A program made the translations under genes and the position numbers. Of a stretch of DNA of 64,000 nucleotides, positions 32,901 to 43,029 are shown one piece after another. The DNA comes from Blattamonas nauphoetae (taxonomy: Eukaryota; Preaxostyla; Oxymonadida), in NCBI GenBank assembly GCA_033064195.1, contig JARBJD010000042.1, positions 248,001-312,000 of the forward strand, written 5' to 3'. The notes beneath the pieces are model-generated. The model was not told the origin of the DNA. It saw only the letters and a program-made list of their open reading frames with translations, and did not search any database. Positions within the stretch are counted from its first letter, which is position 1, and every line of letters begins with the position of its first letter.

Positions 32901-35225
32901 ATCGGGAGTGGTGAAGAGAAGACGAGAGGGATCGAGAAAGACAGGCTCTGGAGACCCTTGCTTGGTGACCAAGTTGACTTCATAGAGAGTGTTGAACGAA
33001 AACTTGCTCCCCTCCTCAAACAGCGAGATGCTGACTTGCGATGAAAGCATGTTCTGTGTGCCACTTTCAGTCGATCCATCAAAAGTGACAGAGAGCTCGA
33101 AATCATCGATCCCCACAATTCTGCAAACGTATGTTCCAGCGGCGACTCCTCTCCCGACGAGACCAAGCCAAGCATGATCCAGACCTGTCCCACTTCGACA
33201 TACAACACCTGTGAGTCGTGTTGGATCTGGAGTGTCGAATGAGATCGAGTTCGAGGAGAGGTTCGTGCCACTAATTGACGATCCAACGACAGAATAAGTA
33301 GAGGCTAATTGGAGTGTTTCAAAACCACCAAATGTCAGCACCAACGACGACGTTGTGGTTGGTGATGTGAACGGGAAGAAGAGGAGACGTTGGATGGCTG
33401 GTGCTGAGTGGTCAGTTGCCTGCTCATGAGAATCTGTGTTGTCCACCAAAACAAGCATCGTACCTTCGACGGTTGCTGAAACAGTCGCGAGGAACGTGGC
33501 TGACATCTCATCTTCTCTCAAAGTTGTCTGGATCGATTTTAGTGTTCGGGTTGTGGTCGTCTGTGGAATGAGTGAAGTGTCATTTCCACCTCCGTCTGCA
33601 AAGTACCAACTTGGAGTGTCTGAAGTAGAGTCACAATTCGTCACATTCGATGTCAGGTCTGTGAGATTCACACCGACCGACCAAACATCTTTCCCGTTCT
33701 TCCCACGGCATCCTCGGAATTGAAGAGAATTCATACTGAGTTGCTCACAGTTCCGAATCGACAACCCTCCCCCACCAAAACTGCTACTTCCTGCCGAGCA
33801 GTTTTGAAACACAGAGCTGGAGAGGACAACTGATTTAGTGTTGTGTACTGATATTGCGCCACCATCTGCGTCTGAATCCCTTCCTGTGCTGTTTTTGAAG
33901 AATGATAATGTGACAGTGGCTGTTGTTGCGTAGCGGACACACACACTTCCGCCGTAATCACTCGCCGAGCAGTTCACAAATGACGACTTTGTCAAAGTGA
34001 ACGGACATTTCGCTTCAGAGTGGTAAAACGAGACGGCCCCTCCGCTGGTGGCAGAGGATTGGATGTGAGCAAAGGAGCATTCTGAGATCGACAACGAAGA
34101 CGGCGCACGGTAATGATAGATGGCTGACCCCAATGACGATGCTTTCATCGACAGGAAAGTGCAGCGGGTAAAGACGATTTCTGATTCTGGGGTGGATGCA
34201 TCAAACTTATATTGAGTGTCCGACGATGACGCATGTTGGAGAGAAGAGTTTGGTCCCTCGGAAGGTTCGAGAGAGGAGTCGCAATGGGCGAACGATGAAT
34301 TCACGCAAAGAAGGTCGCCTCCATCGTTCATGTCAAGTGATGCTGTCCCAGTGAGGTGGTTTGTACTGTGAGAGACTGCAGTGCCGATGATCTTCTGCGA
34401 GAAGAGCGATGACGGAATCACTGTTTGCGATGGCGAAGATGTCACGTTACGGAAATTCCCAGCCACAAGGGATGTCTCCATACCGATGTCGGTCATCCTG
34501 ACATCTCCACGACCACTTGGAAGGGACGAGAAGTCCAGGAGAGGTCCTGAGCCGTGAAGAAGAGTGCAATCCGACAAAGAAAGCGAAATACAACAGATAG
34601 AATGAAGAGGGTGAAGGGAACCATGATGTGAACGATCTGAAGGCGTTGGAGCGAACGGGAAAAACACGCCCAAGGGGAGAAGGGTTGTTTGGCTTGACGA
34701 TTCGTGCGAGCTGTCAATAACGCAAATCGATATTCCATCTCTCTCTGAGGCTGCAGAGAGAACAAAGGGAGATATCTTAGGATTCGACACAATTGTGCAG
34801 CTTGTAAATGTCAAGGTTGATGCCGTGATTTTGCTCAGGCAAATTCCTTCCCATCCACAATCAAAATGCAGACCGGACAGGAGAATAGAGCTATTCGATA
34901 AAGTAAATATCGCAGAAATCGAACAGGGGCGAACATCAAACTCTCTTCTGACCTTCTGCGACGAGTTTGGGTGTGGCTTCATAGATGACGAATGACAAAT
35001 GGTTGTCCTGTTACCCCAGAGAGAAACGTCCCTCGAATCGAGTAAACATTCTTCCGCATGATAGATGGTGCTGAGAAGGGCTAGTTTTGACAAATTCCTT
35101 TGGTCTCGATCGATTTCAAGTTCAAGGGCGACGTTGAATGTCGTAGTTTTATCAGTCGCAAGCGATGTTGTGCCAGACAGAAAAAATGGGAACAATGCAA
35201 ATGTGCGGAAAAGGAGAAACATCAA
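29943..35225 (-). CDS. giant beta-helix and Ig-like repeat surface protein
   Basis: A single 1760-residue open frame. It begins with a signal peptide (FRTFALFPFFLSGTTSLA). Next comes a right-handed beta-helix region (about residues 100-520, with motifs such as GGAVSFYHSEA, GGSVCVR, GGAISVHN). Then come about six Ig/IPT-like beta-sandwich repeats of roughly 105-115 residues (about 600-1300), recognisable by boundary words of the type TFTVPSEPARIEAVSEI and TYTLKSVSN. A second beta-helix segment follows with SGSDGDDVSTCGTVQKPCSS, a motif common in such proteins. The last 150 or so residues, after about GVWIWLNEADW, change composition and carry no clear fold, so a frame change or missed intron near the end is possible. 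It is predicted to be extracellular and heavily N-glycosylated; a role in adhesion or coat is inference. Confidence 0.8.
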   Translation of the reverse strand: MMFLLFRTFALFPFFLSGTTSLATDKTTTFNVALELEIDRDQRNLSKLALLSTIYHAEECLLDSRDVSLWGNRTTICHSSSMKPHPNSSQKVRREFDVRPCSISAIFTLSNSSILLSGLHFDCGWEGICLSKITASTLTFTSCTIVSNPKISPFVLSAASERDGISICVIDSSHESSSQTTLLPLGVFFPFAPTPSDRSHHGSLHPLHSICCISLSLSDCTLLHGSGPLLDFSSLPSGRGDVRMTDIGMETSLVAGNFRNVTSSPSQTVIPSSLFSQKIIGTAVSHSTNHLTGTASLDMNDGGDLLCVNSSFAHCDSSLEPSEGPNSSLQHASSSDTQYKFDASTPESEIVFTRCTFLSMKASSLGSAIYHYRAPSSLSISECSFAHIQSSATSGGAVSFYHSEAKCPFTLTKSSFVNCSASDYGGSVCVRYATTATVTLSFFKNSTGRDSDADGGAISVHNTKSVVLSSSVFQNCSAGSSSFGGGGLSIRNCEQLSMNSLQFRGCRGKNGKDVWSVGVNLTDLTSNVTNCDSTSDTPSWYFADGGGNDTSLIPQTTTTRTLKSIQTTLREDEMSATFLATVSATVEGTMLVLVDNTDSHEQATDHSAPAIQRLLFFPFTSPTTTSSLVLTFGGFETLQLASTYSVVGSSISGTNLSSNSISFDTPDPTRLTGVVCRSGTGLDHAWLGLVGRGVAAGTYVCRIVGIDDFELSVTFDGSTESGTQNMLSSQVSISLFEEGSKFSFNTLYEVNLVTKQGSPEPVFLDPSRLLFTTPDPPRLMGVGEVRFTDHSKTSIEVDLVCGGLPVSTHTLTVSSANGTEISLSVKRSDSSNAKATAVVYSVTGGTVKLMFGETYTITSISNTVDSEFLFVPLLTFTVPSEPARIEAVSEISLNSAKTQLGFTMTGKDFFSQNFVVVVTRSSIDVESSSPINFVSETEMTVAFTTGLIESSTVLKYGTTYTLKSVSNATHSFAVNPSLRIPVPSAPIVTSISSSLSTNLTHFQLLLTGTNLPSTGTYTASLLSGETFEVIFLENRGTSKWFEGNATSSLTFNTSYTINTLISDEEHIVLQKQSFTTPEGPTLTGIEATLGSNPDFVDLTLDVKRITQVEWTLVVVEQGKTTEFSFPITFMSSSEGHTSVSVYNTKGSLEYSKIYQVKRLLLGTLTAAVPSPVTFTTPPEPARIESVSAVQNAMRTHIIVTMRGRALPTGSFSLSLSERPSETFTGTLKSEGIVQFEISLNHNTTPHLDYHSTYTLHTLSAKEVAVILNPGLQFNVLGKGFVVIVSGSDGDDVSTCGTVQKPCSSIRVGLERVLSDQEVEDSVVRIDKQSGFGGGVEVSGMSVVIEGMWGMKGEIVVEEGITTPKGKEGLLMLSGGEVILSELSLSLPSFAHTLSSTHPLFVIGGWGKCSMEHITMCGMDGEQIGMGLCGLVSGRVSMTDVYLKASSFSDGVSLISHSVPSNELEMILSDVVIENCTVVNAPLISFNSTHHSSSFSLVNSQFVSTRMIMSDSTQNVKGLVDISTPQTTIEIVGCVFVDCGTSSQNKLLSGSTLRIVVGSSSSNVASSRWDVSLASCLFVNNSGVGSGDSTGGVWIWLNEADWFLRSSERAHFSRIAALLSVLAKPDSCAATHNANHSNSCAWISSLLTHAILFRVILGVNSMLCFHSVSTKLVHFTEQSSSFTRPSFFNTFGGSLHPKMTLHSSPFVLRSPPLSLPFVSISLCCPSSSVHPYTLHFSSLLGVLALTHSHLSPFSLIDSLHL

Positions 35226-35429
35226 GCTGTTTTCTGGTTGGACGATAGTCTGAGAATGAGATTCGTGGGTAAGATCTTGCTGTCTTTTCTTTCAGAAGAT
35301 TTTCACACTAATTCCGAGCAGAGAGACCATGAATTCGACAGTCTGGAGTCAGGGATATGAAAATGAAGTGATTCAAGACAGAAGCGTCGTTTCAGAGAAG
35401 ATCCAACCAACTTTTGTTTTGGGAATCCT

Positions 35430-36622
35430 GTGAATCTCAATCGAAAACCAGGACAATGTCTCGAGTTAATTCACGCGATATTTATCTTCAGCTTCCAAAG
35501 CCATGTTTTGTTCTTTCCTGGTTGGATTAATCTCTCTCCATCTTCATCAGATTCATTCGCCTCTATACTTGGTTTTGGTTCAACGGGATTTGTTTGTTCA
35601 GCGTTAGACGCAGATACAGGGCAGTTTGTGGCAATTAAGGTCGTTCAACAAATGTTATCTGGAGAAGACTCTTCTCTCACCTTGATCGGAGAAAAGCAAG
35701 CAGGAAATCACTTAACTAACATAGTAAAAGTGAAAAAAGTTGTCTATGATAGTTTTGGAACGTATTTAGTCATGAATTTGTTTCCAAAATCCTTGAAATC
35801 TCATCTCTTAACATGGACCTCTCATCATCTCTCGATTACTCAATCGGTATCCTTTTTCGATTCTAACTGTGCATAGAAGCAACTTAATCAGATTCTAACC
35901 GACATTGCAAATGCCCTACATACTCTACATTCATCTGGCCAGTTTAGTGGAACTCTAAAACCAAGCAATGTCCTAATTGACTCACAATACAATGGATACC
36001 TATGTGTGAAGGAAATTTTCACTCTATATCGTCCTAGGTGATTGTTGGGGTTTATCTCAACAGCATGGATATCTGCTGAAGAATGAAGCCGAACTCGAAA
36101 CACTTTGCTACCGTTCTCCCGAACTCTTATGGAGCAATGAAAGCGGAACAGCTGCTGGTGATATGTGGGCATTTGGAATGCTTTTGTTGGAAATGATGGA
36201 AGGAGGAAGGATCATTGATGGGGAAAATCCAACGGAAATCTCGAGCGCGATTTCAAGGTTTAGAGTCTCTGACCATGTTGAACACCTCGCTAAATCGCAA
36301 AGAACTTTGCTCTCGCATCTTTTAGCCAAAGTATGGCTTTATCTAAGTATTATATGTTCAGGATCCCGATCGACGCTGGTCGATCGAAGATGTCCTCAAC
36401 TCTGGAAAACTTCCAAACTTCTTTGATTCGATTTCTCTGAACGGAGGATCAGCAGCATCTCCATTGGTCGTTTTGAATCGTTCAGTCAGCCACAAAGAAA
36501 CAGCCATCGAAAATCAATATACCGAGATTTCACGACTTGAGGACAGTATAAACGCACAAGAAGAAGAAATGAAGAATCTGAGGGAGGAGTGGAGGGCTTT
36601 GAGGACAATGAAAGCTGATTAG
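35430..36622 (+). CDS. pseudokinase
   Basis: Exons run to 35846, 35877-36003, 36038-36330 and 36362-36622, with introns of 30, 34 and 31 nt plus a probable 30-nt intron in the first segment. The kinase fold is clear: a glycine loop (LGFGSTGFV), the VAIK lysine (FVAIKVV), the helix after it, an APE equivalent (YRSPELLW), DMWAFGMLLLEMMEGG, and the C-lobe arginine region DPDRRWSIEDVL. The catalytic-loop HRD is replaced (QFSGTLKPSN), so the base Asp is absent, and DFG is DCW (YLCDCWG, spliced at the same place as KLC/DFG in the 14 kb kinase). It is therefore predicted to be catalytically inactive but perhaps nucleotide-binding. It ends with a coiled coil (QEEEMKNLREEWRALRTM). The start codon is not resolved; 35430 is a GTG in frame. 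Confidence 0.75.
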
Positions 36623-36804
36623 TCTTCAAGGACCACTTCACAATCTTCCCATTCCCCCACAGACTGTTCTAAAGAATTGTTTTCATGATTGGAATGCGAA
36701 ACTATCAGTAATGCGTCATAAAATCACATCAAATATAAAGATTCCGAATCATAAGACTTTTTCACAATGACAGTCTGCCAAATCTTTCTGAATACATCCT
36801 CGAA

Positions 36805-37527
36805 ATGGATCAAGACTATGGATTTGTCCAACCAATGGGTCAGACACATTCAACTTTAGGCAGCATCGCCTTCGTGAACATGACAGCAATATCTATCATT
36901 AATAACCTCCACCAATCCTCATCGCAACTGTTATTGGAATCCACGACCTCCTCATTATCACTTAGCAAAATCAACGCATTCTCAACACAAATTGGCTCGA
37001 GATTCAAAAAGTCTGGCTCAGACCGCTTCTACTTTGACAGTTCGTTAACAATGTCTGAAGAAGAAGGGACTGCAATTGCCCAATATTTAGCGGCCTACCT
37101 TTCAGACTCGATTCCGGAGTTGCAATCAATACATACTTCACCTGATGGCAACTCACTGGAACTCTTCTCCAAACAAATCAGTAGTCTGTATCGTTTCATT
37201 GCGTATTATACCAACTTTCAATTGAGTGAAGCGGTTCACTCTGTCTTGCTTATCAAACGTCTTGTTGAATCGGATCTGAAACTGCCAGAAAGTTTTCCTC
37301 GTGCAATTTCGTCTGCAACAATTGGATTAGTACTAATCTGCGGATGTTCTCTTGCAATGAAATACAGCCGAGACCGTTCATTTACCAACAGTTGGTTTGC
37401 CACTAATTTCAAAGTTCCCTTGGCTGACTACAACTCATCTGAGCGTAACTTTCTAAACCGAGTCAATTTTGACATGTGTATTACGGAACTTGAATTTTGT
37501 TCATGTGTCCTCTCTATTCTGTCGTGA
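36805..37527 (+). CDS. cyclin-like protein (PHO80/Pcl type), copy 1
   Basis: The 240-residue protein starts MDQDYGFVQPMG. From about residue 110 to 225 it has a cyclin N-terminal box of the PHO80/Pcl type: the helix ISSLYRFIAYYTNFQLSEAVHSV, then VLLIKRLVES, IGLVLICGCSLAMKY and SWFATNFKVPLADYN, then NFLNRVNFDMCITELEF. This family usually activates a Pho85/CDK5-like kinase; which kinase is unknown. It is in tandem with a close paralogue at 37812. Confidence 0.72.
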   Translation: MDQDYGFVQPMGQTHSTLGSIAFVNMTAISIINNLHQSSSQLLLESTTSSLSLSKINAFSTQIGSRFKKSGSDRFYFDSSLTMSEEEGTAIAQYLAAYLSDSIPELQSIHTSPDGNSLELFSKQISSLYRFIAYYTNFQLSEAVHSVLLIKRLVESDLKLPESFPRAISSATIGLVLICGCSLAMKYSRDRSFTNSWFATNFKVPLADYNSSERNFLNRVNFDMCITELEFCSCVLSILS

Positions 37528-37811
37528 TCTTTGTTTTTCCACTCGTTTTGTTGTATTTTTCATGCTTCATACATTATTTCATGAAGGCGAAGCACTTTTC
37601 TCACAATATTTTCCAAAAAGTTCAAAGAGTTTAGTCGAATCATCAGTTTTACTCAGTGAATACTGGTCTGTGTCACTTTTCTAAAGAAGATCGTTTTTCT
37701 CAACAGAGAACCATTCGGAGTTGCATAGAAGTCGTTCATTACGTCCAATACAAATGTTTCATGTGAAAAAGTGTGTCAGAAGGCATCGGAGAAATTGCTC
37801 GGAGTTTTGAG

Positions 37812-38531
37812 ATGTTTTTTTATCAAAACAGTGGGACAGAGAATATTCTTCAAGTAAATCACATGCTCTGCACGGAGACCCCATCAAATGCTTGCTGTAG
37901 TCTCGGAGACTTCACTCTCCTTCACGATCTTCTTTCGGAGAAATCCAAAAACGTTGATGCTCAAGTTCAACGAGTCTCGTCTCCTCTAGAAGCACTACAG
38001 AGCTTGAGTCCTTCTTATTCCGATACTTTCTATTTTGACACATCGATTTCTGCGAATAAGCGAGATATCATTCTCATCTCAACCTACCTAGCCAACTACC
38101 TCCTCTCAAATATTGAGTCACTTTCCAACTACTCTCCTCATCGTGACATCTCCCCCATCAAGGCTTTAACACAGCAAATATACACTCTCTTCATATTTAT
38201 TGCGCAGCATGCATACTTCCAGTCATTTGAAGCCCTCCATGCCGTCCAACTCATCCAACGTCTGATTTCGTCCGATAAAGCGTTGAAAGACTCCGCCATT
38301 CCGAAAGCAATCAAGCCGTCTACAATTGGGCTAGTTTTGATATGTGCATGTACTATCTCCATGAAGTGCCATCGAGACCACCCAATCAAAAACAGTTGGT
38401 TTGCTCGGACCTTCCAAATTGCTTTGAAGGATTTCAATGCTTCTGAAAATAGTTTTCTTGATCGAGTTGCTTTTAATGTGACTTTTACTGAACCAGACCT
38501 TATCTCCATTATGCGAGAGCTTCGTCATTAA
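37812..38531 (+). CDS. cyclin-like protein (PHO80/Pcl type), copy 2
   Basis: It has the same plan as the upstream gene: a variable N-terminal third (MFFYQNSGTENIL), then the cyclin box with VQLIQRLISSD, IGLVLICACTISMKCHRD, SWFARTFQIALKDFN and FLDRVAFNVTFTEPDL. The ATG at 37812 matches the start of copy 1; the frame is open a little further upstream without an ATG. Tandem duplication followed by divergence is the simplest history. Confidence 0.7.
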   Translation: MFFYQNSGTENILQVNHMLCTETPSNACCSLGDFTLLHDLLSEKSKNVDAQVQRVSSPLEALQSLSPSYSDTFYFDTSISANKRDIILISTYLANYLLSNIESLSNYSPHRDISPIKALTQQIYTLFIFIAQHAYFQSFEALHAVQLIQRLISSDKALKDSAIPKAIKPSTIGLVLICACTISMKCHRDHPIKNSWFARTFQIALKDFNASENSFLDRVAFNVTFTEPDLISIMRELRH

Positions 38532-38935
38532 CCCTTTTATCATATCCAGCTATCCGTTCTGTTATCATACGATTCTTGTTTTGTTTGGAGCTCTCACATC
38601 CTGCTGATTTTATGAAGCTCTTTTTGTCATGTTTTTCTGCAAAGACGAAGAATCATCGAGAGATCTTGACTCATTGTTCCCTGAAAACATCCCGCTTCCA
38701 GTTTTTCTCACATCCCGATTGCCGGAACCAAAACACAATCGCGTGTTCAAATCCAGAAAACGGAAAGACCACTAATACTTGTCCGATTTGTTTTCTGGAG
38801 GTGTTAATTGGATGAAACGACTCAATGACGAAAATCCTATCAACACGAAGAATAAATGTTAGATGACGAAAGCTGAATAAATGTAAGCCCGTTCCGAAAC
38901 GGTCGGGAGAGAAGACGAGACGATTGACATCAGCG
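38532..38935. other. intergenic, no feature seen
   Basis: 3' ends of convergent genes; no extra coding frame or repeat noticed. Confidence 0.4.
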
Positions 38936-40640
38936 TTAAATCTTTTCCACATCTTCAATATCCTTGAATTCCATTCTGCTCTTCTTGATCATCTCGATCT
39001 TCGCTTTTCCCATCTGTGTTCGAACGATGCCTCCTGGTCCATTAATGCAGCCTCCATCGCAGACCATGCATTCAATCAGGTTGCCCGGGGCCTTTTCTGG
39101 TTTCTCGCCGTACGCTTTGAGTTGCATCATTCCCTTCTTGTCAAGTGGTGCAATGAAGACAGGCTTGACAGCAGCAGCAGTAATTCCATCGGGGATGAAC
39201 ACTTCCTTGGGGGATGAACCGTCTGGAGTTTCTGGTTCGACAGCAGCTGCCCCTTTCTCCAATTTGGAAGATTCCAGCTGGTCAATATGGGTCACAAGAT
39301 GGTCAATATGACGCATTCCATTCTGCTTGAATCTCTCAAGGGAACGAGGAACTGAGGCGAGGACAGCCTGTGTCACTCCCTCTTTCACACAGTAGTATAC
39401 TGCCTCCTTGCTTCCCAATCTGGAGCCGCTTGCATCCTCATCGGGAAGTGTCTTCAAATTGATCCCCTTTGCGTTGATCATGCAGAGGATCTCCTCCGCA
39501 GTGAGGACATAGTCAACGTTCGGACGACGCAGACCTTCGGCACGTTTGGCGACGCATGGCCCAACAAACACGGTATAGCAGTCGGGGTTGTTCTTTTTCA
39601 CGATTTCAGCGGTGTAGTGCATTGGGGAGCCAGAGTGGGAGACGTATTTCGCGAGTTTTGGGACGTGCTTGTGGACAGCGTGGTAGAAGGCTGGGCAGCA
39701 GGATGTGGTCATCAATGGGTCTTTGTTGACGACAATGTGTTCAATCCACTCTTCAGCTTCCATCAGGGAGGTCACATCAGCACCAGCAGCAACTTCGACG
39801 ATGTCCGCGAAGCCAAGCTGTTTAAGAGCTTGTCCGAGTTGTTTAACAGTTCCGTCAAACATAGCCATGACAGCAGGAGCGAGCATAGCGATGGCAGGAC
39901 GTTTTTTCTCGACAATTTTGTGGGTGACGTCGATCACTTGAGACGGCATGACAATGGCTCCGAATGGGCAGTTCAGCATGCATTTTCCGCAGTAGATGCA
40001 CTTATCAAAGTCAATGACACTTGTGCCATCTGCATCCTTGGAAATAGCGCCAACAGGGCAGTTGTCCATGCAAGGGGTGGTTTTCTTTTGGATGGCATTG
40101 AATGGGCAGACTTTGGCACATGTTCCGCAATCAACACATTTGTCTTGGTCAATAACGGCTTTTCCATCGACACGAGAGATAGCTTGCTTTGGGCAGTTGA
40201 ACATGCACGGACGGGCAACGCATCCCTCACATCCATCAGTGACTTGGTATTTTGAGCCATGGCATTTGTGGCAGGCTTCTTTAATGACGGCAACGAGTGA
40301 CACATATTGTTTGGGGGAACGGTCGAGGGTTTGATGAGCTAATTCCTTGAGAGTCACTTCTTTTCCGGTGACGCTCTTGAGGTCGTGTCCGAGGATGGTT
40401 TGAAGGCGGATGGTGGCGATTTTGCGATCTAAATTAAGAGAAATGGAAAAATAAGGAAATGAAATCTGTCAAACCGCTTTCGATGGAGTCCATAAGGTTT
40501 GTTTCTTTTCCTTCTGGACAGCACTTGATTGGGATTTGTTCGATTGTTTCTTCAAGCTTTCCATCGAAAGTGGCTTTAATAGCCTCTGTCATCAGCTCGC
40601 GGTAAAGGGGAGTGTATCCATTCTTGATTCCAACGTACAT
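38936..40640 (-). CDS. [FeFe]-hydrogenase
   Basis: Two exons (40640-40475 and 40428-38936) joined across a 46-nt intron give 552 residues. The N-terminal part carries several cysteine clusters for [4Fe-4S] centres (CHKC, CEGCVARPCMFNCP, CVDCGTCAKVCP, CMDNCP, CIYCGKCMLNCP). The catalytic H-cluster signatures follow: TTSCCPAF, FVGPCVAKRAE, and ECMVCDGGCINGPGG, in which the usual CPGGC is CDGGC, as in group B-like enzymes. It reduces protons to H2 with electrons from ferredoxin under anaerobic conditions. No obvious organelle-targeting peptide precedes MYVGIKNGYTP, so it is probably cytosolic, as in other Preaxostyla; that location is inferred. Confidence 0.92.
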
Positions 40641-40893
40641 TTTGGTAATGTTGAGTCAGCAGATCAAACCCATTGTCTAGACTTTGTCTAGATCGATCAC
40701 ACTCTCAAATCCATCATCATTCCGAATTCCTAAGGTTGGTGAGTGTGAATAGATCGAGAACGTTATAAGTTTAAAACAACCCTTTCCAACGAAAATGACG
40801 ATCAATGTGGGTGGATCAGCACTGTCTCTTATCTTTGCTTCCAGACCATCACAATCGATAAATTGAATATCGAACCAATCAACTTCTTCTGGA

Positions 40894-41575
40894 ATGGGTC
40901 ATTCATCATCCTCACAGCACAAATCGACGTCAAAATCACAACCAGCCGTCGATGAGCCGTCACAAGTCGAGAATACCCCAGCACGACTTGTCTCATTGCC
41001 TCGTCTCCTCATCGTTGATCCTTCCCACTTTATTGTTGATGGCACCACTATCACTCGTTCAACGTTTGGACTCAATTGGCAACCATCTCCCATCGAAAGT
41101 CCTCTTTTCATTGAAAAAGCCATCACTGAAGGAGTTGTGTCCGTCACGCTCACAATTCTGGCTCTTTTTGAAATCAGTTGTTCCTTCCTCTTCTTTATCT
41201 GCTTCAGAAGAGACTGAAGGCATCCACCTTGGTCTATTCGACTCAACTGCTTCCCTCTCCTTAATAGAAGACTCAATGAAAAGGGGATACGATCAAAGAC
41301 TTGGATGTGATGTGTATAGTATATTCCCCTCACTGTTCATCTCTCCAGATTCCGTCGCAATGAAATCGTGCCATGGTTCTCTCTGGTGTCGCAAATCATC
41401 GGCCAAACACAACATCGCGTTGCAACTTTGCCACTCCGACTTGAAGAATGGGGATTGTGTGCGGATGGAGGTGAACATGGACTCAACACCTCGAACGCTG
41501 CAATTCTTCGTGAATGGCGCAGCTGGATATAGTTACGTGTCAGGACTGCCTTCATCAGTGCGAATTGGAGTGTGA
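40894..41575 (+). CDS. SPRY-like protein with N-myristoylation motif, copy 1
   Basis: It starts MGHSSSS: Gly2 and Ser6 fit the N-myristoylation signal. A polar linker follows, then a conserved block RLVSLPRLLIVDPSHFIVD and the SPRY-like core ending RMEVNMDSTPRTLQFFVNG..GYSYVSGLPSSVRIGV. The coding frame is interrupted at about 41177; a 31-nt GT-AG intron (41177-41207, ending TCTGCTTCAG) restores it. In copy 2 the same place reads through. A membrane-attached adaptor role is a hypothesis from the lipid motif. Confidence 0.68.
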
Positions 41576-42176
41576 TCCTTCTTTGTCTTTATTCTTTCTT
41601 CAGATCTCCGTTTCTTGTTTTAGAATATCGTTCCGATTCGACCGAATCACTCACAATCACCGTCCAACACCAATCCCTCCAGGAATGACCGAAATCAAAT
41701 GGAACTGACTGATTGGTACACATGTTGTGTTTGTCATCTTCTCGAAGAGATGTGGACATTTGAACAACCAACTCACAAACACCAACATCAATCCCCAGAA
41801 ATGACCGAAATCAAACGGAACCAACTGAATACTTCACGGATGCTCATTCTGGTTGTTCTTCTTGTTCTTCAGAAGTTCAAAGATCCGTTTCCGATATGTG
41901 CTCCAATTCGCCATCAACAAACACAGCCCTCAAGGTTGTCGACACAGCGGCTGCATACATGCATTCTTTTTGGAATGGGTCATTTTTCGCTGATTCCTTC
42001 GTCGAACATCCGACCCCCAGATTTGTTTGATCACATCATTCTCGTCATCATCATTGACTTCTCAATTTTCTTCCCTTTCTTTCTCCTCAACACGCTCTCT
42101 ATTCCATTTCGTCACCGTTGTTTTTTGCTTCTTCTCTGAGATCTCTCCCCAAAACGCATTGATGATCCTTCTTTCG
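41576..42176. other. 3' flank of duplicated SPRY gene, non-coding
   Basis: The sequence is homologous to 43917-44330 and contains a local repeat of the GAAATCAAA.GGAAC motif. Short frames only. Confidence 0.45.
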
Positions 42177-43029
42177 ACATCAGTGTGAACACGATAACAC
42201 GCAATGTGCAATTTAAATCGATGTTAGGGTTGATCGCAAACTGTTTTTAGTTATCTGATTAATATTGAAAAAATAATTGAGGAGGATGTCAATGAGTGTA
42301 TGAAAATGTCAAAGGCAGTGATATTGTGGGGGACGACTTGATGGTTATTCTTTCTTCTCATGATCTTGATTGAAGGTCGTCATGACTAGAAAAGGATGTA
42401 GGTGTGCCTATTGGCGAGGGGATACTTTCTTGGGAGAAAGAAACGTATTCCCTCCGGAAAGGTGGACGATGGATGGTTGAAGACACTAGAAGTTTAGTTA
42501 TGGGATGATCCATCGAGTGAGAAACCTAACACGAGTCCTCCACATCGAGATACGGTCAAATCTGTCCTCAAACGACCTCTTGTGTGGGAATGTGGCCGAA
42601 TTCCAGTTTACCTTTGGTATGACCCTCGATTTGAGAAAAGAGAACGATCAAACCATGATCACAAACTACAGGGTGAGCCAAAAGTAACCTTCATCCCACA
42701 ATTGTGTTTTTATGTCATCTTTTCGAAAACAAACATCAAATAGAGATCGTTGTCGCTATACTGTTTGCTCACCACCTCATTCACTGATTTCTTTCTAATC
42801 AACTTCAGTGCAGTGTACGAATGAAGTCAGATCGTTCGCATGTCCCGATTTCTGACAAAAAACGAACGAGAATTCAGTTAAGCTTTAATGATCACTCTCT
42901 TCATATTTCACGTCTTGAAACTCTCTTTTTTAACTTTTGTCGAAAAAGGCTTTGATCGGCCCCTAGAGAAGGTTACTTTTGGCTCACCCTGTAATTGCAC
43001 ATTGCGTGTTGTCGTGTTCCCACTGATGT
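42177..43029. mobile_element. 0.85 kb TIR element containing a mariner MITE
   Basis: The inverted ends ACATCAGTG.GAACACGA.AACACGCAATGTGCAATT match over about 36 nt with a few differences. I could not define a target duplication with confidence. The inner mariner-like MITE sits within a few nucleotides of the right terminal repeat. There is no transposase frame. Confidence 0.6.
42669..42991. mobile_element. 323-bp mariner-like MITE
   Basis: The ends are perfect 24-nt inverted repeats starting CAGGGTGAGCCAAAAGTAAC, flanked by TA (42667-42668 and 42992-42993). CAGGGTG...AAAAGT is the classic mariner terminus. It is too short to encode a transposase. Confidence 0.75.

Noticed and set aside
39617-40255. 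212-codon plus-strand frame
   Set aside because: Complement of the [FeFe]-hydrogenase coding region.
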